Shown here in pieces: positions 53,176 to 61,796 of a stretch of 64,000 bases of DNA. The translations under genes and the position numbers were made by a program. The notes below the pieces were generated by a model that saw only the letters and a list, made by a program, of their open reading frames with translations, was not told where the DNA came from and searched no databases. The stretch comes from Candidatus Pseudobacter hemicellulosilyticus (GTDB lineage: Bacteria; Bacteroidota; Bacteroidia; Chitinophagales; Chitinophagaceae): assembly GCA_029202545.1 (NCBI GenBank), contig CP119311.1:2852001-2916000 (forward strand). The letters are read 5' to 3'. Positions within the stretch are counted from its first letter, which is position 1. Each line of letters begins with the position of its first letter.

Positions 53176-54989
53176 TGAAACGTCTGATGATTGTTGTGCT
53201 GTGCTTTGCGGTGTTGCCCGCCTGGGCAGGCAACGATAAGAATATAGTCAATGCCGTACTGAAATCCGCCACTGTATACCGCTCCGGCGCTGAACTGCTG
53301 CATACCGCCAAAGCCAGTCTGGTACAGGGAAACAATGAGCTGGTCTTAGATAATATCAGTAATAAGGTTGATCTCAACAGCCTGCAGATCGGCAGCAGCG
53401 GCACGCTGACCATCCTCTCCGTAGAATTTACTACCAACTTCCTGGTAAATGATAAAAAGTCGTCCACCGTTAAAAAACTGGAAGACTCCCTGCAGCAGCT
53501 GCAGGGGGAGCTGTCCAGGATCCAGGTAGTGCTGAAGACCGACAAGGAATTGCTGGACCTGCTAAAGGCCAATAAGGATATCCGTGGCCAGCAGAATGGC
53601 GTCACGGTGTCAGAGCTGACAAAGATGATGGACTATTACAAAGCCAAGACCCTGGAGCTTCAGAACGAGATCAGCCTGTATGCTGAAAAGGAGAACAGGC
53701 AGCTTGAGTTATACAATAAGATAGAGCAGCAGATCAGCGAAGAAGAAAAAAAGAATGCCAGGACCTATGGCAGGCTGCAGCTGCAGGTTTATTGTCCTGT
53801 TGCCGGTCAGTATGACCTCAATGTTTCCTATGTTACGCCCAATGCATCCTGGGCGCCCAGCTATGACCTGCGCGTGGAGAATATTGCCAAACCCGTAGCC
53901 CTGTCCTATAAAGCCAAACTGGTGCAAACTACAGGGATCGACTGGCGCCAGGTAAAGCTGGCCCTGTCAACATCCACCCCTTCCCAGCACAGCAATGCGC
54001 CGGATATCAGGACCTGGTTCCTCTCTTATGTCAATCCCTATTCCGGTAATAACAATATTATGATCAGGGGAATGGCTGCCGGGGTGCAGGTCCAGCCTGA
54101 TGCCCATGCGCTGGAGGAAGTGGTTGTGGTTGGTTACGGTTCCGCTAAAAAAGTGGCCCGTACTCAACAGGAAGACGAGTACCAGGAGCCGATCTATGTA
54201 GTGAATGGCAGTGTGGTGAGCAAAGTTAATTTTAATAAGATTGATCAGCGGGCCATCAAGAACCTACAGGTCATAAAAGATGCGCAGGCTACAGCCATCT
54301 ATGGCAGCCGCGCTTCCGCTGGCGCTATTGTGGCCACCCTGAAAGAAGGGATGGACGACTATGTATCCGTAAAGGACAATGAGCTGAACGTAGTGTTTGA
54401 TATTGATCTTCCCTATGATGTGCCTTCCAACGGCAAAGAGCAGAATGTATCCCTGAAGGAATACAAGGTGCCTGCGGCCTATCGCTACTACAGTGTTCCC
54501 AACCTCAGCAAAGACGCTTACCTGCTGGGAGGCATTATTGACTGGGCGCCGCTGAACCTCCTGCCGGGTGAGGCCAATATCATTTTTGAAGGCACCTATA
54601 TTGGTAAAACCATGATCAATCCCGGCTCTGTACTCGATACGCTGAACCTTACCCTGGGCCGGGATAAACGTGTAGTGGTGCAGCGTGAGAAGCTGACTGA
54701 TTTCAGCAGCGTGAAATTTTTAGGCGCCAGCAAAAAGCAAACCTTTACCTACGAGGTCAGCGTCCGCAATAACAAGAAAGAAAAAATACAGATGGAGCTG
54801 AAGGACCAGTTCCCCATCTCCTCCAATAAAGATATCGAGGTGGAGTTGCTGCAGCAGGATGGCGCTTCGGTCAATAATGAGACCGGCATACTGACCTGGA
54901 AGCTGGACCTGGCGCCGGGTGAAGTGAAGAAAGTACGGATCAGCTATAGCGTGAAGTATCCGAAAGAAAAGACCATCAACCTACAGTAA
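53175..54989 (+). CDS. DUF4139 (mucoidy inhibitor MuiA-like) protein with SusC-plug-like insert
   Basis: 604 residues from the ATG at 53175 (signal peptide ending PAWAGND). N-terminal DUF4140-like region, coiled coil about 95-200 ('KKLEDSLQQLQGELSRIQVVLK', 'ENRQLELYNKIEQQISEEEKKN'), then the DUF4139 beta-rich domain ('VSYVTPNASWAPSYDLRVEN'). Interrupting it at about residues 312-392 is a block matching the plug of SusC/TonB receptors: ALEEVVVVGYGSAKKV, EPIYVVNGSV, 'IKNLQVIKDAQATAIYGSRAS' and GAIVATLKEG. DUF4139 resumes after it ('DIDLPYDVPSNGKEQNV', 'LGRDKRVVVQREKLTDF'). No barrel follows, so this is not a receptor. Function unknown; exported. Confidence 0.9.
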   Translation: MKRLMIVVLCFAVLPAWAGNDKNIVNAVLKSATVYRSGAELLHTAKASLVQGNNELVLDNISNKVDLNSLQIGSSGTLTILSVEFTTNFLVNDKKSSTVKKLEDSLQQLQGELSRIQVVLKTDKELLDLLKANKDIRGQQNGVTVSELTKMMDYYKAKTLELQNEISLYAEKENRQLELYNKIEQQISEEEKKNARTYGRLQLQVYCPVAGQYDLNVSYVTPNASWAPSYDLRVENIAKPVALSYKAKLVQTTGIDWRQVKLALSTSTPSQHSNAPDIRTWFLSYVNPYSGNNNIMIRGMAAGVQVQPDAHALEEVVVVGYGSAKKVARTQQEDEYQEPIYVVNGSVVSKVNFNKIDQRAIKNLQVIKDAQATAIYGSRASAGAIVATLKEGMDDYVSVKDNELNVVFDIDLPYDVPSNGKEQNVSLKEYKVPAAYRYYSVPNLSKDAYLLGGIIDWAPLNLLPGEANIIFEGTYIGKTMINPGSVLDTLNLTLGRDKRVVVQREKLTDFSSVKFLGASKKQTFTYEVSVRNNKKEKIQMELKDQFPISSNKDIEVELLQQDGASVNNETGILTWKLDLAPGEVKKVRISYSVKYPKEKTINLQ

Positions 54990-55164
54990 GCCTATCCCGG
55001 CCAAAGGCGTGCAGGGAATTATGGGGTTGACTATGTTACTAATCGGCATGTACCAGCGTCTCCCCGGTATATGCCTGTGTTACCTGCCGGGTCAGGCCTG
55101 CGCCGCCAGGCGGTTTATACCTGCGTCACTAACCGGGATATGCCTCCATTGCCAACGGGTATAA

Positions 55165-55217
55165 GAATATTTTTTGGGACGAACCAATTGAAGAACTGAC
55201 CAATAGGGACGAACCAA
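55165..55217 (-). repeat. Two copies of the TTGGTTCGTCC dispersed element
   Basis: Minus-strand copies at 55187-55165 (TTGGTTCGTCCCAAAAAATATTC) and 55217-55206 (TTGGTTCGTCCC), 30 bp apart in a gene-free gap of ~400 bp (54990-55397). The remainder of the gap holds no ORF, only C/G-rich inverted segments near 55080-55120 and the terminator at 55264. Confidence 0.75.
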
Positions 55218-55263
55218 TAGAAATGCTTACCGGACGGGATCACTTATAAAGCGGGATGACAAA

Positions 55264-55299
55264 AAATAGGCTGTATCAAAACTTTGATACAGCCTATTT
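55264..55299. terminator. Terminator of the FKBP gene or bidirectional
   Basis: 17-bp stem AAATAGGCTGTATCAAA / TTTGATACAGCCTATTT separated by AC, between convergent genes. Confidence 0.82.
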
Positions 55300-55397
55300 C
55301 TATTTCGGGCGCCTGATGGTGCAGGCAGTTGTTTAAGTTATGTCCGGGGGGGTATTGTTGGATACAGCCCTGGTTGGAACGCTGCTCAGCGAAAGAC

Positions 55398-56162
55398 TTA
55401 TTGCTTGGGGACAATCTCCAGCAGTTCTACATCAAATACGAGCGTAGAACCGGGTTTGATATCAGGACCAGCCTGGTTGTCGCCATAGGCCAGGTCGGAA
55501 GGAATGAACAGTTTCCATTTGCTGCCTACGGGCATCAGCTGCAGGGCTTCGGTCCAGCCGGCAATAACACCAGTTACACCAAAAACGATGGGCTCGCCAC
55601 GCTGGATGGAGCTGTCGAAAATTTTGCCGTTGATCAGGGCGCCCTGGTAATGCACTTTTACCTGGTCTTCCGTAGTGGGTTTAGGACCGGTACCTTCTTT
55701 CACCACCTGGTATTGCAGACCGCTGGCGGTAGTGATCACGCCGGGTTTGGTTTTGTTGGCAGCCAGGAATGCATCACCTTCTTTTTTGGTAGCGGAGGCT
55801 TTCTCAGCTTTCATGGCCTGCATCTGTGCCATGATGATATTGTTGGCCTGCATTTCATCCAGCAGGGCTTTATTGTTCTGGATATCATTGAGGGCGCGGA
55901 GCACCAGTTGACTATTGATCTCGGTTATTCCTTGTTGTTTGTAGAAGCTGGCCAGGCTATGACCGATGGCGTAACTGAAAGAATCTTTGGCATTTTTAAG
56001 CAGGGGAGCAGCAGCTGTGGGCTTGGCGGCAGGCTTGGCAGCGGGTTTGGCGGCTGTTTTAGCAGCAGCCGGCTTGGCCGTGGTAGTGACAGGTTTTTTG
56101 GTTTGGGCCACCACCGTCATCGCAGCAAAACAAACAGTGGCCAACAGGATCGATTTTTTCAT
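55398..56162 (-). CDS. FKBP-type peptidyl-prolyl cis-trans isomerase
   Basis: 254 residues: signal peptide (about 1-19, ending VVAQ), an Ala/Lys/Pro-rich low-complexity linker (about 20-52), FKBP N-terminal dimerisation helices (about 55-140, Mip-like) and the C-terminal FKBP domain (about 150-252) with VKVHYQGALINGKIFDSS and 'VIAGWTEALQLMPVGSKW'. It speeds proline isomerisation during folding in the periplasm. A promoter (56182-56213) reads into it, back to back with the thioesterase gene. Confidence 0.95.
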   Translation of the reverse strand: MKKSILLATVCFAAMTVVAQTKKPVTTTAKPAAAKTAAKPAAKPAAKPTAAAPLLKNAKDSFSYAIGHSLASFYKQQGITEINSQLVLRALNDIQNNKALLDEMQANNIIMAQMQAMKAEKASATKKEGDAFLAANKTKPGVITTASGLQYQVVKEGTGPKPTTEDQVKVHYQGALINGKIFDSSIQRGEPIVFGVTGVIAGWTEALQLMPVGSKWKLFIPSDLAYGDNQAGPDIKPGSTLVFDVELLEIVPKQ

Positions 56163-56181
56163 TAATGTGTTTTTAAGGCCT

Positions 56182-56213
56182 CAAATGTAAGGAATAAATA
56201 TACTTATCTTCAA
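56182..56213 (-). promoter_or_regulatory. FKBP gene promoter
   Basis: Minus strand TTG (56213-56211), 21-bp spacer, TACATTTG (56189-56182), 20 nt before the start codon. Confidence 0.65.
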
Positions 56214-56224
56214 GCCCGAAAATA

Positions 56225-56668
56225 ATGGCTATGACAGAATACCGCAAAGCGATCGATGTGCGCTGGTCCGACCTTGACCCCAATTTCCATGTACGCCACT
56301 CCGTTTACTATGACCATGGGGCCTATTGCCGGATCTGTTTCCTGGAAGAGAACGGACTGAATGCTGCGCTGATGTCGGAACTGCGTTTTGGACCTATCCT
56401 GTTCCGGGAGGAATGTGTGTTCCGTAAGGAGATCCGCCTGGGAGATACCCTGCATATCAATCTCCAGCTGGTAAGGGCTAAGCGGGATCAGTCGCGCTGG
56501 TCTATCCGTCACCAGTTGTTCAAAAATGGAACGGTGCTGGCGGCCGTACTCAATGTGGATGGCGCCTGGATCAATACTGATCTGCGGAAGCTGGCCAGTC
56601 CACCGGAAAAAGTTTTGCAGGTTTTCAGCGGGATGCCCCGCTCCGAAGATTTTGAATGGATAAATTAA
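56225..56668 (+). CDS. Acyl-CoA thioesterase-like hotdog protein
   Basis: 147 residues. The front segment 'VRWSDLDPNFHVRHSVYYDHGAY' is the 4HBT/thioesterase signature (Asp near the start, HxR/N stretch), followed by strands of the hotdog fold such as 'FRKEIRLGDTLHINLQLVRA'. Hydrolyses an acyl-CoA thioester; the acyl group is not determined. Cytosolic. Divergent from FKBP. Confidence 0.88.
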   Translation: MAMTEYRKAIDVRWSDLDPNFHVRHSVYYDHGAYCRICFLEENGLNAALMSELRFGPILFREECVFRKEIRLGDTLHINLQLVRAKRDQSRWSIRHQLFKNGTVLAAVLNVDGAWINTDLRKLASPPEKVLQVFSGMPRSEDFEWIN

Positions 56669-56795
56669 TAAAGGGTTAACAACTTTTTAAGCATTGTACC
56701 GTTAGATTGAGCGTCTAAAACCGTTGTACTACCGGAGGGAAAGCCTTTCAGCAAGGTTGGTCCGGCGCCAGGAGATAAAAAAACACATTTCACCC

Positions 56796-57506
56796 ATGAA
56801 AAGAATAATTCTACCGCTTTTATTGTTGTCTGCCGTTGGCAGCTTTGCCCAGGGAGGTATTTTGAAAAAGGCCGGAGACCTGCTCAACAAGGCCAAATCC
56901 GGTTCCCTCAGTAGTGAAGATATTGCTGCGGGCCTGAAAGAAGCCCTTTCCGTGGGTGCTACCAATGGCGCCAACCAGCTGTCTGCGGTAGATGGCTTTT
57001 TTGCCAATGCAGCCATCAAAGTGCTCATGCCTCCGGAAGCACAAAAGGTAGAGTCCACCCTGCGCAGCATGGGTATGGGCAGCCTGGTAGACAAGGCCAT
57101 TCTTTCCATGAACCGGGCGGCAGAAGAGGCTTCCAAATCTGCGGCGCCCATTTTCCTGGAAGCCATTAAAGGCATGAGTTTCCAGGATGCGCTGACCATC
57201 CTCAAAGGCAATGATTCAGCGGCTACCACTTACCTAAAAGGCAAGACCCTGCCGGCCCTCACCGAGGCTTTCCGCCCCGTGATTGAGACCGCCCTGCAGA
57301 AAACAGATGCCACCAAATACTGGAAAGACCTTTTTGAAGCTTATAATAAGATCCCCCTGGCCAAGAAGGTCAATACTGACCTCTCCGGTTATGTGACCGA
57401 AAAAGCCCTGGGTGGCATGTTCCACCAGGTGGCTGAGGAAGAGCAGAAGATCCGCACTGATCCCGCTGCCCGTGTATCCGATATCCTGAAGAAGGTTTTC
57501 GGCTAA
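56796..57506 (+). CDS. DUF4197 family secreted protein
   Basis: 236 residues from the ATG at 56796 (signal peptide MKRIILPLLLLSAVGSFAQ); an upstream start is rejected because it lengthens the signal region. The helical DUF4197 family signature is seen in 'SSEDIAAGLKEALSVGATNGANQLS', 'DGFFANAAIKVLMPPEAQKVES' and 'FQDALTILKGNDSAATTYLKGKT'. It has a C-terminal conserved 'YVTEKALGGMFHQVAEEEQKIR'. Periplasmic, function unknown. The RlmK-like gene follows by 27 bp, with its own -7 box in the gap. Confidence 0.9.
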   Translation: MKRIILPLLLLSAVGSFAQGGILKKAGDLLNKAKSGSLSSEDIAAGLKEALSVGATNGANQLSAVDGFFANAAIKVLMPPEAQKVESTLRSMGMGSLVDKAILSMNRAAEEASKSAAPIFLEAIKGMSFQDALTILKGNDSAATTYLKGKTLPALTEAFRPVIETALQKTDATKYWKDLFEAYNKIPLAKKVNTDLSGYVTEKALGGMFHQVAEEEQKIRTDPAARVSDILKKVFG

Positions 57507-57520
57507 GCGGTCAAATGCGG

Positions 57521-57528
57521 TATTTTTG
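57521..57528 (+). promoter_or_regulatory. -7 box adjoining the RlmK-like start codon
   Basis: TATTTTTG followed by CCGCT and ATG (57534). Flanked by GCGG / CCGC, a small dyad. Confidence 0.5.
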
Positions 57529-57533
57529 CCGCT

Positions 57534-58481
57534 ATGGTTCCTGAGAAATTCGAGATGTTCCGCAACAGGCTGATGAAAGTATTCCGCCACCTCAGCAAGC
57601 AGGCGCGGCGGCAGGGCGTTAGCTGCTACCGCATCTATGATCATGATCTGCCAGAATTCAATTTCTGTATAGAGCTGTATGGTCAGCAGGTATACCTGGC
57701 TGAGTACAAGCGCCGTTTTGAGCTGGCGGAAGCCGTCCACGAGGAATGGCTGGAGCAGTGCATAGCCATTATTGCCGATGTGCTGCAGGTGGCTGATGAG
57801 CAGATCTATATGAAACAGCGGCAGCGCAAGACCAGCCGCCTGGGGCAGTACCAGCGCCTGGCCACGGAAGAAGCCTACTTCACTGTGGAAGAAGGCGGGC
57901 TCCAATTCAAGGTCAATCTCTCCGATTTCCTGGATACCGGACTTTTCCTGGATCACCGCATGACCCGGGACCGGGTGCGTGCGGAAGCCGCCGGCAAACG
58001 TGTACTCAACCTGTTCTGTTATACGGGCTCCTTTTCCGTGTATGCGGCAGCTGGTAATGCAGCCAGCGTAACTTCCGTGGATCTTTCAAAGACCTATCTG
58101 CAATGGGCTGAAGACAATCTCCGGCTCAACCAGCTGTACGATCCCCAAAAACATTTTTATGTCCATGCCGATGTGCTGCAGTATTTAGGCACCCTGGCCC
58201 CTGGTTCTTTTGACCTGGTAGTACTGGACCCGCCTACTTTCAGCAATAGCAAGCGCATGAAGGATTTCCTGGATATCCAGCAGGACCATGTGTCCCTGCT
58301 CAATGATACCCTGCGCGCCCTTACACCGGGCGGGCTGCTGTACTTCAGCACCAACTACACCAAATTTGTACTGGAGGAACAACGTATACAGGCCAGCGAG
58401 ATCAGGGATGTTACCAAAGCTACTACGCCCTTTGATTTCCAGGGCAAGCTGGAGCGCTGGTGTTTCCGGCTGGTGAAATAA
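57534..58481 (+). CDS. Class I SAM methyltransferase, RlmK/RlmL C-terminal type
   Basis: 315 residues. N-terminal RNA-binding-like part ('YRIYDHDLPEFNFCIELYGQQVYL'), 'LSDFLDTGLFLDHRMTRDRVR', then the Rossmann SAM motif LNLFCYTGSFSVYAA and the catalytic 'LVVLDPPTFSNSKRMKDF'. These match RlmK, the part of bifunctional RlmKL that forms m7G2069 in 23S rRNA, here as a free-standing protein without the THUMP/RlmL half. rRNA base modification is inferred. It converges with the sensor kinase with a 6-bp gap. Confidence 0.9.
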   Translation: MVPEKFEMFRNRLMKVFRHLSKQARRQGVSCYRIYDHDLPEFNFCIELYGQQVYLAEYKRRFELAEAVHEEWLEQCIAIIADVLQVADEQIYMKQRQRKTSRLGQYQRLATEEAYFTVEEGGLQFKVNLSDFLDTGLFLDHRMTRDRVRAEAAGKRVLNLFCYTGSFSVYAAAGNAASVTSVDLSKTYLQWAEDNLRLNQLYDPQKHFYVHADVLQYLGTLAPGSFDLVVLDPPTFSNSKRMKDFLDIQQDHVSLLNDTLRALTPGGLLYFSTNYTKFVLEEQRIQASEIRDVTKATTPFDFQGKLERWCFRLVK

Positions 58482-58487
58482 GTTTAC

Positions 58488-59753
58488 TCAGAGGGTGAAT
58501 TCAACGCGGAGGTCGCAGCCCTTGCCGGGGGCGGATTGTACGTGCATGCGGCCGTTGACCAGTTCCATGCGGCTGCGGATATTGGTGAGGCCCAGGCCTG
58601 GCTTGTTCTGCTGCATATCAAAACCGGTCCCATTGTCCCGGACGGACAGGTAAATGGCGGTGCCGCTCTGCCGGAGGCGGATAGTTACCTGGTTGGCCCC
58701 GGAATGTTTCAACACATTGTTCAGCTGTTCCTGGATGATCCGGTAGATCAGCAGCTGGCGGGTGGGCGCAATAGCGGCTTCCTCAAAGTCTTCAGTTTCC
58801 ACATCAATGTCAATCTCTTTTACCTGGCGGATATCAGCAAACAGCTGGTAGAGGCTGTTGAGCAGTCCCTGTTCCTGCAGGGTGGGGGGCAGCAGGGAGC
58901 GGGAGAGATGCCGGATCTCTTCAATGGTCTGCGTAATATAGTCGGAACATTTATCCAGTAATTCCTTGCGCATACCGGGATTCACCTGGGCATGCTGCAC
59001 ATAAAGTTTCACCACGCCCAGCAGCTGGTTGATATTATCGTGCAGCTCTTCGCTGAGCTTTTTCCTTTCCGCTTCTTCGGCCTGTAAAATGCTTTGGGCC
59101 AGTTCCATTTTATGGACTTCCTTGGCATGGGCCAGCTCTTGCTGCAACTTATGCTGCTCTGTAATATCCTGCATAGCGCCTATGAGGCGGTAAACGGCGC
59201 CCTGTTTATCGCGCATGATCACGCCCCGGTCGAAGATCATTTTAAAAGAGCCGTCCTTACAGCGGAAACGGTATTCATCCTGCCATACGGTACCGCCCAT
59301 GGCCAGTTTGGTATCCATGAGGCCAATGACCCTTTCGCGGTCGTCCGGGTGCAGGTTATTGCGCCACCAGTGGTAATTGTCCTGCAGTTCATCAGCCGTA
59401 TAACCGAACATTTCCTGCAGGGTGCGGTTGGTATAACATTCAGCCGTGAGCATGTTATAGTCCCAGATAGCATCCTTGGAAGCCATGCCCAGCACTTTAT
59501 AGCGGTGCAGCGCTTCTTCCTGCAGTTTATTGGCGGATTCAATATTGGCATTGAATTTCCGGCTTACATAATAGATCAGCAGGGCCGCCAGCACCATGAA
59601 CAGGATGCCTTTAAAATGTTGCACAGTATTATAAAGCAGGAGATCGTTGTGTGTAAGCAGGAGGGTCAGTCTGTCCGAGATCAGGGTCCAGCATATCCCG
59701 AATACCAGGAATGCCAATGATAGTTTTATAGAGGAGGACAGCGGATTTTTCAT
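58488..59753 (-). CDS. Sensor histidine kinase with PAS domain (HisKA_3/NarL type)
   Basis: 421 residues. Two membrane helices (about 10-30 and 47-64), a PAS domain (about 80-200, 'MASKDAIWDYNMLTAECYTN' and PAC 'YRFRCKDGSFKMIFDRG'), a coiled-coil linker, dimerisation/phosphoacceptor His238 in EELHDNINQ (HisKA_3 with DN replacing DE in some), and an HATPase domain ('NVLKHSGANQVTIRL', 'DNGTGFDMQ', 'GLGLTNIRSRME'). Signals to a LuxR/NarL-type response regulator which is not in the window, so an orphan kinase here. Stimulus unknown. Confidence 0.94.
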   Translation of the reverse strand: MKNPLSSSIKLSLAFLVFGICWTLISDRLTLLLTHNDLLLYNTVQHFKGILFMVLAALLIYYVSRKFNANIESANKLQEEALHRYKVLGMASKDAIWDYNMLTAECYTNRTLQEMFGYTADELQDNYHWWRNNLHPDDRERVIGLMDTKLAMGGTVWQDEYRFRCKDGSFKMIFDRGVIMRDKQGAVYRLIGAMQDITEQHKLQQELAHAKEVHKMELAQSILQAEEAERKKLSEELHDNINQLLGVVKLYVQHAQVNPGMRKELLDKCSDYITQTIEEIRHLSRSLLPPTLQEQGLLNSLYQLFADIRQVKEIDIDVETEDFEEAAIAPTRQLLIYRIIQEQLNNVLKHSGANQVTIRLRQSGTAIYLSVRDNGTGFDMQQNKPGLGLTNIRSRMELVNGRMHVQSAPGKGCDLRVEFTL

Positions 59754-59896
59754 TCAGATCGATATGGGAGTACAATATTGCAGAAAAAAAATGTCTTTCG
59801 TACACCATTAGTGATTTTATTTGGGAAATAGCCGTAAGTGGGGAACCTTACTCCTGGCGGGTTAAGGGTTCTCCGTGGCATTCCGTTTTTTAGGAA

Positions 59897-59904
59897 TATC
59901 TTTG
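59897..59904 (+). promoter_or_regulatory. -7 box adjoining the ABC-F start codon
   Basis: TATCTTTG then CGCC and ATG at 59909; identical to the block in front of kdsA. No clear -33. Confidence 0.6.
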
Positions 59905-59908
59905 CGCC

Positions 59909-61792
59909 ATGCATTATGTATCCGTAGAAGGGCTCAGTAAATCGTATGGTGTAAAACCTTTGTTCGAGCAGATCTCCTTTCACATAGAAGAAGGCGATAA
60001 AATTGCGCTCATTGCGCGTAACGGTAGTGGAAAATCCACCCTGCTGAAGATCCTGGCCGGCCGGGAAACGGCCGATGAAGGGACCGTATGGGTCAATAAG
60101 GATGTGACCGTAGCGCTGTTTGAGCAGGATCCTGATTTCAAAGACGGGCTGACCGTCCTGGACAATATCTTCCACCATAATCACCCCGTACTCAATGCCA
60201 TCAAAGCATATGAGCTGCTCAGCGAGGAAGGCGATCCCGCAAAGATCAGCGAAGCCATCATCAGGATGGATGAGCTGGGCGCCTGGGATTTTGACGCCAA
60301 GGTAAAGCAGATCCTCGGCAAGCTCAATATCCACCAGCTGCAGCAACGGGTAGGCTCACTGTCCGGCGGCCAGCGTAAGCGGGTGGCCCTGGCCCGTACC
60401 CTGATAGATATTGGTTTTGAACATAAGCACGTCCTGCTTATTATGGACGAACCTACCAACCACCTGGATGTGGAAATGGTGGAATGGCTGGAGCATTACC
60501 TGACCCAGGAGCATGTAACCCTGCTGCTGGTGACCCACGACCGGTATTTCCTGGATGCTATCTGTGATGAGATCTGGGAGCTGGACCGCAGCGAAATGCA
60601 GGTATACCGGGGCGATTATGAGAACTACCTGGAAAAAAAGGCAGCCCGTATGGAAAGCGATGCCGCCAGTATAGATAAGGCCCGCAACACTTACCGCAAG
60701 GAACTGGAATGGATGCGCAAGCAGCCCAAGGCCCGGACCACCAAGTCCAAGAGCCGCCAGGATAATTTCTATGTGGTGGAAGCAAAGGCCAAACAACGGA
60801 TAGAAGACCAGCAGGTACAGCTGCAGATGAAAATGAACCGCCTCGGCGGTAAAGTGGCTGAACTGAAAAAAGTATACAAGAGCTATGGCGATCATGCCAT
60901 TCTTAAAGGGTTCGACTATACCTTCAAAAAAGGCGAGCGGACTGGCATTGTGGGAAAGAACGGGGTAGGGAAATCTACCTTTATCAATATCCTGCAGGGC
61001 CTGGAACAGGCCGACAGCGGCAAAGTGAATATTGGCGATACCGTGATCTTCGGTAACTATTCCCAGGAAGGCCTGCTCATCAAAGAAGATATGCGGGTGA
61101 TAGAGTTTGTGAAGAATATTGCCGAAAGCTTCCCGCTTGCTGGTGGCGGCTCCCTGAGCGCCGCACAGTTCCTGAATCTTTTCCTGTTCCCGCCGGAACA
61201 GCAATACACCTATATCTCCAAGCTCAGTGGCGGTGAAAAACGCCGGCTGCACCTATTGGCCATCCTTTTCCGGAATCCCAATTTCCTGGTGCTGGATGAG
61301 CCTACCAACGACCTGGACCTGCCCACGCTGGCCGTGCTGGAAAATTTCCTGAATGATTTCCAGGGCTGCCTGCTGATCATCTCCCACGATCGTTATTTTA
61401 TGGATCGGCTGGTAGACCATCTTTTTGTGTTTGAAGGCGATGGTGTGGTCAGGGATTATCCCGGCAACTATACGCAGTACCGCATCACCCAAAAGACAGA
61501 AGAAGCTGCTGCATCAGCGGCGCCCAGGCCTGAAGAGAAAGCGGCCCCGGTCCCTGCCGGCAAGCCCGTCGAAAAAAGGAAGATGAGCTATAAGGAAAAA
61601 AGAGAGTTTGAACTGCTGGAAAAAGAAATGGCCGACCTCAGTCGCGAGAAAGAACAGGTGACGGAAAAGCTCAACAGCGGCGCCGCCCCTTTTGATGAAT
61701 TGCAGCAGCTCTCCCTGCGTATCGGGGAGATCAGCAACCTGCTGGATGAAAAGGAACTGCGCTGGCTGGAATTGAGTGAGATTGAGGGGTAG
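59909..61792 (+). CDS. ABC-F family ATP-binding protein (Uup-like)
   Basis: 627 residues, two ABC ATPase domains without membrane segments. First: Walker A ARNGSGKST, signature LSGGQRKRVALART, Walker B 'LLIMDEPTNHLD'. Second: Walker A GKNGVGKST, signature LSGGEKRRLH, Walker B 'FLVLDEPTNDLD'. Between them is a basic ~60-residue linker and at the C-terminus a coiled coil (about 540-620, 'KKREFELLEKEMADLSREKEQV'). Such proteins act at the ribosomal E-site or tRNA exit; Uup-type relates to ribosome function and transposon excision. Probably no drug-resistance role, as the linker is short. Convergent with the J-domain gene (4-bp gap). Confidence 0.94.
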   Translation: MHYVSVEGLSKSYGVKPLFEQISFHIEEGDKIALIARNGSGKSTLLKILAGRETADEGTVWVNKDVTVALFEQDPDFKDGLTVLDNIFHHNHPVLNAIKAYELLSEEGDPAKISEAIIRMDELGAWDFDAKVKQILGKLNIHQLQQRVGSLSGGQRKRVALARTLIDIGFEHKHVLLIMDEPTNHLDVEMVEWLEHYLTQEHVTLLLVTHDRYFLDAICDEIWELDRSEMQVYRGDYENYLEKKAARMESDAASIDKARNTYRKELEWMRKQPKARTTKSKSRQDNFYVVEAKAKQRIEDQQVQLQMKMNRLGGKVAELKKVYKSYGDHAILKGFDYTFKKGERTGIVGKNGVGKSTFINILQGLEQADSGKVNIGDTVIFGNYSQEGLLIKEDMRVIEFVKNIAESFPLAGGGSLSAAQFLNLFLFPPEQQYTYISKLSGGEKRRLHLLAILFRNPNFLVLDEPTNDLDLPTLAVLENFLNDFQGCLLIISHDRYFMDRLVDHLFVFEGDGVVRDYPGNYTQYRITQKTEEAAASAAPRPEEKAAPVPAGKPVEKRKMSYKEKREFELLEKEMADLSREKEQVTEKLNSGAAPFDELQQLSLRIGEISNLLDEKELRWLELSEIEG

Positions 61793-61796
61793 CCCG

